64,000 bases of DNA from positions 1 through 64,000 of the forward strand of contig MU839251.1 of NCBI GenBank assembly GCA_030685235.1, given 5' to 3'. Position numbers and translations under genes: made by a program. The DNA comes from Copromyces sp. CBS 386.78 (lineage: Eukaryota > Ascomycota > Sordariomycetes > Sordariales > Sordariaceae). The notes below the pieces were generated by a model, which did no database searches, was not told the DNA's origin, and saw nothing but the letters and a program-made list of their open reading frames with translations. Shown piece after piece: positions 55,310-64,000 of the stretch (positions within the stretch are counted from its first letter, which is position 1; each line of letters starts with the position of its first letter).

Positions 55310-56108
55310 GATGTATCCTTTGAGAAAAGAGTGGTGAAGAGATGCTTGGCCGAGTTGGAGAGTTATCTGACGAAGGCGAACCGGACATTGAAATCACCTC
55401 CATGCCAACCCCCACTCGAGAGCTGACCATTTCATGATCAAACGCCCAACATGCACTGAGGCCTACAGTGCATCAGACAAGCAAACGGCCAATGCCAGTC
55501 AGTCTAGTAAGTGAAGCGGCAGCTATGCCGTTCCGCCAATCATTGTGGCTTCAACATGGTCTCAACACTTGACGACCACCACTGGCCAGTCTGTATGTAT
55601 GTCGACTGATCGGGATAGGAAGAACACGCAAGAGATGTTGCATCGATGGTGCTATAGGTATTGCGATCCAGTTGTCGTCGGAGGAGATGCCGGCGGGGAA
55701 AGCTCAGTCCGACCGAACAGCGATGGAGACAGTCGGGAGACATTCGAACATGCTTGCGTGTAGCTTGTCATTGCAATATGTAAATCGCGGGTTGCATTCC
55801 ATTCGAAGGCGGATGTTGTTGGTGAAAAGAGGATGAAAGAGAGGAAAGAAAGAAGGAGGAGTTCACAGGGTTCTTGTCATGGTCAAACAGCGAGGAGAGA
55901 AAAGTGGAGAAGCGCTCCACTGTTCCGGTTTGCAGACGGGAACGCATGGGGTCCCCGCAATCGGAGCAACGGCGTCATTGTCAAATGCAATTAATTGCCA
56001 ATTGAATTCAACTTGGCGCGATTGAATTATTCCCACTTTTTGCTGTTACATTTCAGTCCATCTTCCAGTCTCTCTTCACTAGTTTGTCCCTTTTGTCTGT
56101 CTTCCACA
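55310..56108. other. Intergenic between divergent genes
   Basis: Promoter region shared by paralogue 8 (minus) and the mitochondrial carrier (plus). The last ~80 bases are CT-rich leader sequence. Confidence 0.5.
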
Positions 56109-57324
56109 ATGTCCTCTGCCGCCACAAAGGACGATAACGCCCACCCGGCCCTCAAGGGCCCCAGTGCCCTTCGTTCCATTCTCGCTGGTTCAACCGCCGG
56201 CGCCGTCGAGATTGGTGAGTCTTGCCCTGCTACATCCGGGTCATAGCGCTAACAAGAAACAAACAGCCATCACATATCCTGCCGAGTGTACGTAACCGCC
56301 GACCCGACGACCAGTCCATCGCGACAGACATAGATCCTAACTCTTCGCGACAGTCGCAAAGACTCGCACCCAGCTTAACCGCAGGTTAGCCGAGGGCCAG
56401 AAGCTCCCATGGCCGCCCTTTGGCAAGCAATGGTATGCCGGCTGCACGACTCTGATTATCGGCAACTCGGCCAAGGCGGGCATTCGTACGGTTTCCCAGA
56501 CATATCAAGAGAACGAAAAGTAACAACCGCTAAACAAGACATGGGACAGGATTCGTCGCCTTTGACCAGTACAAGAAGCTCCTCGCCGGTCCCGACGGCA
56601 AGATGTCCGGGCCCATGACCGTCCTCGCCGGTTTTGGCGCCGGTGTGACTGAGTCACTGCTGGCGGTGACGCCAACCGAGAGTATCAAGACCACGCTGTA
56701 AGTCGAGTCACCGTCAAAACTCCGGCTGTAGCTCCTTCTGGCCGGGATACCCATGACCCAAGCGCCACATCCAATGCTCTGCGCTCATGGCCCATGGCTG
56801 ACCGAACGAAAACCGTCAACAGCATCGATGACCGCAAGTCTGCCAAGCCTCGTCTTCGCGGCTTCCTTCACGCCGTTCCCATCATCGCCCGCGAGCGCGG
56901 CATTCGCGGTTTCTTCCAAGGTTTCGTGCCCACCACCGCACGACAAGCCGCCAACAGCGCGGTCCGTTTCAGCTCCTACACGGCTTTGAAGCAGCTCGCA
57001 GAGAGCTACACTGCGCCCGGAGAGAAGCTCGGTGCTGTCGGAACGTTCGCCATGGGCGGTATCGCGGGTCTGATTACCGTTTACGTCACCCAGCCGCTGG
57101 ACACCATCAAGACGAGAATGCAGAGTATCGAGGCCAGGCAGCTTTACGGCAACTCGTTCAGGTGCGCGAGCATCATCTTCAAACAGGAGGGCGTTTTCAC
57201 TTTCTGGAGCGGTGCGCTACCAAGGTTGGCGAGGCTGATTATGAGCGGTGGTATTGTGTTTACCATGTATGAGAAGAGCATGGAGCTGTTCGACAGGTTC
57301 GATCCGGAGAGGACGTACATCTAG
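56109..57324 (+). CDS. CTP1: Mitochondrial tricarboxylate (citrate) carrier
   Basis: Inner-membrane exchanger of citrate against malate or other tricarboxylates. Five exons: 56109-56214, 56267-56287, 56354-56485, 56550-56697 and 56823-57324; 909 nt, 302 residues, the usual length. The four introns are GT-AG, and each junction restores conserved sequence, including the 21-nt second exon. The three carrier signatures are YPAEFAKTR, TPTESIKTTL and QPLDTIKTR, one per repeat of two helices. LIDDRKSAKPRLRGF..A..IIARERGIRGFFQGFVPTTARQAANSAVRF is highly characteristic of the citrate branch. The first and last exon ends are clear. Confidence 0.96.
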
Positions 57325-57758
57325 GGGAGTTTCACGAGCAAGGGCGTTGAGGCGTCTTTTCACGCGTATCGGATGAAGACAATGGGACAACTACAAGAGA
57401 CGGACAGGAAGAGACAAGATGGACAGACGAATCCCACGAGACCAGCGAGAACAGAAGGAACGCCCTAATGGCACACACAGGTAGACAAAAGTTTGTATAT
57501 ACGATTTGGCAACAGGTATATACTTCAACATGTACAGACCAATTTTTGAAACCATTTTGTTTCCTTTCCGGTAAATGCCATTGCGACCTGTCACAACGGC
57601 GGGTCTTTCTTGCTCTCCATCATATATACCAGGCCATTTTTGGTTATCCCCAGACTCCAGACGCCTGCCCATGAACCTAACCACACATGCAATTCGGTAT
57701 TTGTACAGAAGATAATCCTACACTCCCTTCTTCTCTTTTTCTCTTCTCTGCTTCTGGC

Positions 57759-58367
57759 TTACGATTGGAAGCGAATGATACCTCCCAGCCTCTTGGCCAT
57801 CCTGCCGAAGAAGGTCCTGTTGGGCGCCTCCTCGAGCTCCTTGACCAGATCGGTATAGTACTTGGGGTTGCTCTTGGGCTTGAGGAGCTCGCCGGTGATG
57901 CGGTACTGTTTTTTTTTTTTTTCCACTCGTTAGCAACAAATCCCCTACCCACACCTAACCAACCATTTTCTTCCATCTTTCCCATCTTTCTTCTCTACTC
58001 CCACCAGCAGAACCATCGGACAGCACAGCACCAAACATACCTTGTTCTTATACCTATTCTCCAACAGGCTAATCAGCGCATTAGCCTGCTTGATCTCCGC
58101 TTCCTCCTTGGCCTTCCCAGTCAACTTGTCCAAAGCAGCGTTGTTGGGCAACAGGCTGCCGTTGTTCTTTTGCAGGCGCTTGGACAGGACGTCTTGGAGC
58201 TGGCATTCGGGGCGCAGGGCGTCGCGGGGCCATTCGCCGAGGGCGCGTTGGTATTGCCTTGCGGCGAGCTGTCGTCGTGTCGCAACCTTGTTAGTGACGC
58301 ACGCACAGGTGGAGGAGGAATTGGGTATCCAGGGGTATGTACGTACGTTACGAAGAGCTCCGGACAT
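57759..58367 (-). CDS. Complex III assembly factor, Cbp6/UQCC2-like
   Basis: Three exons: 58367-58347 (7 codons), 58268-58041 and 57905-57759; 131 residues. Intron 1 (78 nt) has CTAAC and CAG; intron 2 (135 nt) ends in a 15-base pyrimidine run. The N-terminal MSGALRNLAARQYQRALGEW followed by PRDALRPECQLQDVLSKRL fits the small Cbp6/UQCC2 proteins, which in yeast aid cytochrome b synthesis and assembly in mitochondria. The C-terminal YRITGELLKPKSNPKYYTDL and LEEAPNRTFFGRM blocks are spliced on in phase 0. The family assignment is from motif memory; the gene model is solid. An alternative first-intron acceptor would add unrelated residues. Confidence 0.75.
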
Positions 58368-58951
58368 GGTTGTGGTTGATGGCGGCGACACAGACGGGAT
58401 GGGATTGCAGACAACAAACAAACCTTCAATCGTCGCAAAGTCGCAATGCACGGCAAGTCAACGGCGCGGCGGCCCCTGCAATCAGAAGCGATGCGGCCGG
58501 CGTCGATCTGACGTTTAGAGCTTGAGCCACAGATTGATGTCTGCTAAGCCACGTTTCCATCCGATGGGTCATTAGCCACAATGGTTCACGAACAGTCTCC
58601 GCTCGTCTCCGCTCGTCCATGCAATTCCACATTTCCCACTGGGCGCCCCAAATCCGATGGCGCAGTCGCTTGGGGAGTCGCTTCAGCACATCATTTCTGG
58701 GCATGGCTCTTGTGGCTTCTTGGCGGTGCTTCCGCTTGGTCAGCTGGTGCATCTTGTTTCGCTGGAGTGACACTTTGAGCAGGTTGACAAGCGGCAGCAG
58801 CGCCTTCTCCTCTTCAACAATCAGGTTGAGGCCAACGAGGTCCAACGTCTCGTGTTGCGTCGCAACCATTTGCATAGTCGCATTTGAGTCCTTGACACCA
58901 GTCTCAGTCTATTGCTTCGCTTGTCTTGACAGTTTCATTACGACTCCTTTT

Positions 58952-59252
58952 TCATGTTCCTAGTTCCTTTTCCTGTCCCTCCTTGGTCGACTCGACGACC
59001 CCATTCTCTTCTTCTTTGACGACAGCGACTTGACTATCTCCTATTCCATTGTCCTCCTTTCCCTCTCTCTTTTCGACTTGTTCCACTTTCTCCTTCCTAG
59101 ACTCCATAGTCGCATCGGTTAGGTTCCTCCTTTTCCACTCCTGAATCCCGAAACGACGCGCGACAGACTCCCTGCAAAGCCCACCCGATTAGTGCGGTGC
59201 CCTGCATATACAGTGGCGACGTCAGCAGGAGAACCTTGACAGCATTCGGCAT
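58952..59252 (-). CDS. Possible small two-exon gene
   Basis: Exon 2 (59171-58952) is open for over 70 codons. It reads ESVARRFGIQEWKRRNLTDA followed by a Glu/Lys/Val-rich tail ending EKELGT. A proposed first exon (59252-59212) starts MPNAVKVLLLTSPL. The intron would be only 40 nt (GTATAT..CAG with an ACTAAT branch-like site), shorter than usual, so the first exon is doubtful. It lies in the divergent space between the Cbp6-like and BSD2-like genes. No family recognised. Confidence 0.3.
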
Positions 59253-59441
59253 CCGCTGGACATTTCTCCATCATCCATCAAAACAACAAAGACGCATTTC
59301 TTATTTTCGCGCATTATCCACGAGAGGGGTTCCTGGATCCTGAAACACCACATCCGACATCAACCGTTCTCAACCATCAACACGCTGCGTGCGCGCGACA
59401 CAGACAGACACCAGTCGATTCATCCTCAGACATTCGTCACC

Positions 59442-60643
59442 ATGTCGGCCCGTTACGAAAGGGTACGTTGTCGCCCATCATCACCATCGGATCTCAACTC
59501 CAGTCATTCTAACAATACCCCATCAGGTCAACGCCCACGCCGACGACGATGACGACCATCACAATGACACGCCAACACCCACCAACCCTACGTCGAGACC
59601 ACCGATCCCCAACTCGCCACCACCATCCTTCCACTCCCGCGCTTCCTCCATCCACAACAGCCAACGGCCCGTGAATCCTGACCTCGCCGATGCCTTTGGC
59701 GCCGACCAAGATGACGACGACAGCGACGATGACGCCGATGACAGACAGCGCTTGATGCGACGGAACTCTTCGCCGACGGAGGCGTCCGGGGCAGCAGGAT
59801 CAACTGACACGACATTGGGAGCAAGTTCAAGGCCAGGGCCAGAGAGGCAGACGACACAATTACCAATTACACCATACACGTCGACGGCGGGAGGATCAAC
59901 GACGCGACCGTCAGGAAGAGTTTACGGTGGTGGTATCCAGAACGAGGGTGTCTTTTCGAACTTGGCTGCCAAGCCGGAACGAAATAATGGCGCTGAGAAG
60001 GAAGAGTTGCCTCCTGTACGTATTCCCCCCTACACGCCAAGTGTTGAGACACAAAATACTAACAAACACATGACAGTCCTACGAACAAGCAGCCGCAGAT
60101 GCCGCCCCTCCCTACTGGGAAACAACCATCCTCGCCCCTGGCCTCGGCGGCCCCGACGACGTTTACATCGAAGGCATGCCCGTCGGCTCCATCGTCTCCT
60201 TCATCTGGAACGGCATGATCTCCATGTCCTTCCAGCTCGTCGGCTTCCTGCTCACCTACCTTTTGCATTCCACCCATGCCGCCAAAAACGGATCCCGCGC
60301 CGGCCTGGGAATCACGTTGATCCAGTTCGGCTTCATGATGAAGGGCACGCAAGATTCCGGCGCCGATGAGGGGTCGGGTTACGCGGCCCCGCCAGATCCG
60401 AACTCGCATGACTTTGACCCGGGCCAGGTGGACGATAACAGAGGAGGCGACAACTGGGGATCGGTGGATTCGAGCGACTGGGTGGCGTATATCCTCATGT
60501 TGGTCGGCTGGTTTATCTTGATTAAGAGCGTTAGTGATTATTTGAAGGTCAGGAGGCATGAGATGTTGGTGTTGCAGAGCCCGGATAGAGGGTTGGGAAT
60601 TCCGATTATTGCTACGGGAGAGGCGCCGGAGAGGGTGGTATAG
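59442..60643 (+). CDS. BSD2/NDFIP-family membrane adaptor
   Basis: Three exons: 59442-59462, 59527-60015 and 60077-60643; 358 residues. Introns are 64 and 61 nt. The N-terminal ~200 residues are acidic and Pro/Ser-rich. The second splice joins LPP to SYEQA, creating a PPSY motif that in this family binds WW domains of Rsp5/Nedd4 ubiquitin ligases. Three hydrophobic segments follow: GSIVSFIWNGMISMSFQLVG with FLLTYLL, a Gly-rich helix GLGITLIQFGFMM, and WVAYILMLVGWFILIKSVSDY. The family acts in the Golgi/endosome to target membrane proteins, including metal transporters, for vacuolar sorting. The splice-restored motif is strong support. Confidence 0.9.
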
Positions 60644-62089
60644 CCGTCCCTAGGAAGGTGGCGGGATAGATGGGTGGAAGGGGCAGTCATGGGATAGGAT
60701 GAAATGGGTGCGTGGATGTTACGGGCATACAGACATACCGACGGAGCGAAAGGAAGGGGTTTTGTTACTATGCATGCGTACATATGAAAAACGGTTATCC
60801 TATTTTACTACTCTTCCCTATTTTGGTTTCCTCATGTCAAGAATCATTCTAATGGTGTGGTATCATGTTTTCTTTGTTTCGCTGTTTAGTTATTGCACTG
60901 ACCCTGCTCCTAGGCACTGGTAGGTACACTTCTTTTGAGTTAGACCACAATCTGTTAGGTGGAGAGTCGTAGAAGAAGCGGTTCCCGAACGTCCTTGTGT
61001 TTATTGTTCATTTTCCACACAAACTGGTATCAGTCCGAGGGTCCCCTCTGATAAGTACCTAGTGAACCTGATAACACCGATATCATATCGACGGGTTGAC
61101 ATCGCCAGGTGGATAGGTTCCATTGGCAGGGCATTTCGTTCAATGGCCTTCCCCGCACGCTTGCCCCTCTTCCTTCCCTCCGCAGCCTCGCTTCGATGTA
61201 CGGTCATGTATGGTCATGTGCTGGTGATCCATGCACGAGGGCGTGCTTGACATGGGCCATGTGTGGATCTCTGTTAATGGGATCTTACATCAGATGTATA
61301 AACGATAAACGTCAATGCTTCATCATAAGAAGGTGAGGTGATACTGGAAGGGCGGGCACCGTCAACTCGTCTCCCTCCGTCGTGTTCATCTTTCAATTAT
61401 TGATAGGTAGTTTCTCTTCAGTTCCTTCCATTGCTCTTTTTCCTCTACGAGATATCTTTTGGGTTTTTTTTATCTTCATAACTCTCCCGTCCCGAGATAC
61501 TTTTCTTTTTTCCCCAACAAAACCGTGATCCTACCTAAGGTACCTACGAGCAGCCTACCTACCTACCTAACCTAACCTAACCTACGTATTCTCAATCCGC
61601 CGCCCACCATACGTCATTCATCCAAACTGAATACCGGCGCGAATGCCCTTCCGGTTGCCGCCTACCTCTCCTGGACTTATTCTCCCAGCGCCGACGACGA
61701 CAACAACGACCACGAAACCGTCAAGTCTCCTCTTCTTCTTCTTCTTCACCGCCGGCCCTGCTGCAGCACAGCCGCCCCCGGCACAGCAGCAGCTCACCAG
61801 TTACAGTTACAAAACCTGTCCCAGCAGCAACAACAACAACTGTCTCACCTCACTATCATCAACGTTCTTCTTCTCCGCTTCTAGTCCGCTAACCTCAACC
61901 AACAACGCCTCGGACTGGTCCCGGTATTTCTCAAGCAGAAGCAGAAGCTACGACACCTCAACCAGCACCAGCCGTCCCTCAACTAGCAATAGCAACAGCA
62001 ACAGCTTCAGCAAAAGAACCTTCACCACCTGGACCCCTACCCAAAACTTCTTCTGGCCGTCGTCATCTGGGAAGGAACAGAACCTCAAC
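60644..62089. other. Intergenic and 5' leader region
   Basis: The part to ~61640 has no supported gene; CCTACCTAACCTAACC iterations lie near 61555-61585. From 61643 an open frame runs in phase into the methyltransferase gene (see that entry). Confidence 0.5.
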
Positions 62090-63509
62090 ATGGCCTGGTA
62101 CTCATCTGGCGTGAGCAACTCGGAGCTGATTGAGAACTTGTGGAGAAACAAGTTGATCAAGGACGAGAGGGTCAAGGAGGCCTTTTTGAAGGTAGGTTTG
62201 TGCAATTAAATTGTCCTGTCCTGTCCTTCTTGCCGTTCATTTCTTTCGTTTTCTTCGTTTCTGGTTCTTCGTTCTTAGCCTACCTGGTTCTCTCTTATGT
62301 TGCGTTTCGATGGGTGTCCAATGGAACCCTGCCTGGGTTTCTGTTGTCTGATTGACGTTTGCTTGAGTCTGTTGTTGGGCTTTGGCTTTGGCTTTGGCTT
62401 TGGCTTTATCTGTTCTGGTTCGCCTGGATCCTACTCTTGTGTCCTGCGGTTATACTTGAACTGCGAAGGCAGGCCGGGTTGCGTGTAATCTTGCCAGTTC
62501 ATTTTTCTTGTTCTTCCGATTTCTTGGGTCATTCCTGCGGCGGCATATTCTGTTTTCTGTTTCCCGATCCCGATCACTCCTGTGTCTTTCAATGGCCCTT
62601 CTGGTCCCGGCTTGGATTCGCTTTCCCTGGATTAAGTGTTGTCTTTCTTTATAGCCCCGGCTGGTACCTCATTCTCATAGCCTCACTTTCTTACTTGGTC
62701 ATCCAACACCCGTAATAGCCCACACTCACATCCTGCCATTCCAAACCGCCCTTACCAAACAAATCACTAACAGCCCATACCAACAGGTCGACAGAGCCCA
62801 TTACGCACCCACCTCCCCTTACTCCGACTCCCCCCAACCAATCGGGCACTCCGCCACCATCTCCGCTCCACACATGCACGCCACAGCAGTCGAGCACCTC
62901 CTCCCCTCCATCCTTCCCTCTCCTTCCCGCCCGGCGCCCCGCGTTTTAGACATCGGTTCCGGTTCCGGCTACCTCACCCACGTCTTCGCCGAGCTGGTCG
63001 GTTCCGAAGGCGGCACGGTCGTCGGTCTAGAGCACATCCCTGCTTTACGAGATCTAGGAGCGAGGAATATGGCCAAGTCGCAGGAGGGTCGAGACTTTTT
63101 GGAAAGTGGACGGGTGCGCTTCCGCGTTGGAGATGGACGAAAAGGCTGGAAGGAGGCTACTTCCGATTCTGCTTCGGCAGACGGACAAGCCAGCACAGCC
63201 GCGCGCCGCGAATCATCCGTCAACGAACGCAGTCCAATGGGTGAGGTAGAAGGACAAGGAGAAAGAAAAGGGGAAGATAAAGATGAGGGGAAGTGGGATG
63301 CTATACATGTTGGTGCTTCGGCGAAGGAGATTCATAAGGAACTCGTGGATCAGTTGAGGAGCCCAGGGAGGATGTTTATCCCGGTTGATGATGATGAGAT
63401 GGGATTGGGGCAGCATGTGTGGGAGGTGATCAAGGGGGAAGATGGGAAGGTTAGTAAGAGGAGTTTGTTTGGGGTTAGGTATGTGCCGCTGGGTGATCCT
63501 CCTAAGTGA
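62090..63509 (+). CDS. Protein-L-isoaspartate O-methyltransferase
   Basis: Repairs proteins by methylating isoaspartyl residues with S-adenosylmethionine. Exons are 62090-62191 and 62787-63509, joined in phase 0 across a long 595-nt intron (GTAGGT..CAG); 274 residues. MAWYSSGVSNSELIENLW is the typical family start. VDRAHYAP..PYSDSPQPIGHSATISAPHMHA and the SAM motif VLDIGSGSGYLTHVFAEL follow. A ~50-residue low-complexity charged insertion (DSASADGQ...EDKDEGK) interrupts the segment before WDAIHVGASA. The frame is also open upstream to an ATG at 61643, which would add 149 Ser/Thr-rich residues, possibly an organelle-targeted isoform; the shorter start fits the family length. Confidence 0.93.
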
Positions 63510-64000
63510 GAGAAGGGGGGTGGGATGGGAGATGGCGGATCCTGCAGACGGTCGGTTGTTGATGAGGATTGGGTGGTGGATGTGGAAACTGGATAAACAT
63601 GATGGGTGTTACCTACGAGACTGAGTAGTAAGTTTGCGTATAATGCATTGATACTTGACCCTAGGAGGTATTGGTCGAGTGTTGTAACCCGAATCTGTTG
63701 GAGTGTCGAAGAGGAGTGGTTCGACATGGAGAGGGGCATCGTCTGTATCAACCAGGAACTTTGACGCAAGCAAGTTCCGTGTCCAACTTGTCTGCTGCTT
63801 CTTCCTTCTTGCCCATCAAGCCCTTTCTCCTCTCGCATCACCTGCACTTCCTGACCTTCCCCCTTTGAGAGGCTGGATAGGTAGGAACCGTCAATGCCGA
63901 AGTGAAAGACCCTATCTCGCCAATGATTGCCTGACCATTCCACACTCATCGAGGAACTGATGAACAGGCAACTGTGGAGTTTGTCTCTCCCAAAACAGAA
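63510..64000. other. 3' flank to window edge, nothing supported
   Basis: No convincing gene; frames on both strands overlap and none is complete with recognisable content. Confidence 0.4.

Noticed and set aside
1..64000. 5S rRNA genes, which are dispersed in Neurospora
   Set aside because: I looked for the conserved internal control region and found no match in the window.

Overview
The window looks like nuclear DNA from a filamentous ascomycete of the Sordariomycetes, most likely Neurospora or a close relative. The reasons are short GT-AG introns with CTAAC-type branch sites, CT-rich leaders, intronless single tRNA genes, and a sharply bounded AT-rich block (1-~3370) holding a stop-riddled transposase fossil. 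That fossil is the pattern left by repeat-induced point mutation (RIP). The species call is inference.

Layout. 1-3370: AT-rich relic with a PIF/Harbinger-like transposase fossil, followed by a 413-bp TTA-flanked element with 30-bp inverted ends (3979-4391). 5.3-17.6 kb: ordinary genes, namely a secreted Gly/Ala-rich protein, cytosolic phenylalanyl-tRNA synthetase alpha subunit, tRNA-Lys(CTT), a short-chain dehydrogenase, a cystathionine gamma-synthase-like PLP enzyme, and two small hypothetical genes. One of these (17083-17619) only appears once an intron is removed. 18-21 kb: decayed DNA with a broken RNase H domain and the C-terminal tail of an MFS sugar transporter. 22-29.3 kb: a small ORF, an intact RNase H-domain gene (two exons), a 423-bp hAT-like miniature element with an 8-bp target duplication, and an MFS monocarboxylate-type transporter. 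31-38 kb: three small Ser/Thr-rich ORFs, tRNA-Val(CAC), and a single-exon gene for a 1304-residue protein of unknown function.

38.4-55.3 kb is the most unusual part. It holds eight tandem paralogues, all on the minus strand, sharing a domain of about 130-160 residues with three motif blocks: LPxxLYxVxHxxS, F(I/L/V)S(A/T)Fx(D/N)xxHAxxWA and E(Y/F/W)(L/I)FxxxIPxxxI. The domain resembles the fungal DUF7587 type as I remember it. In five copies a phase-1 intron follows the domain and leads to an unrelated C-terminal exon; a sixth, broken copy has a phase-1 donor at the same place. Two copies are broken by insertions: a 900-bp element with CATTAACGG ends, and a roughly 450-bp AAATC-rich element. 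A third copy (40544-40987) appears truncated. The block also carries a 103-bp TA-flanked foldback element. It reads as a fast-evolving accessory locus that also collects miniature transposons.

56-64 kb returns to conserved genes: mitochondrial tricarboxylate carrier (five exons), a probable Cbp6/UQCC2-type complex III assembly factor, a possible small spliced gene, a BSD2/NDFIP-type membrane adaptor with a PPxY motif, and protein-L-isoaspartate O-methyltransferase.

Exon structures were worked out by hand from splice signals and frame; each multi-exon model sums to a multiple of three. No database search was possible.
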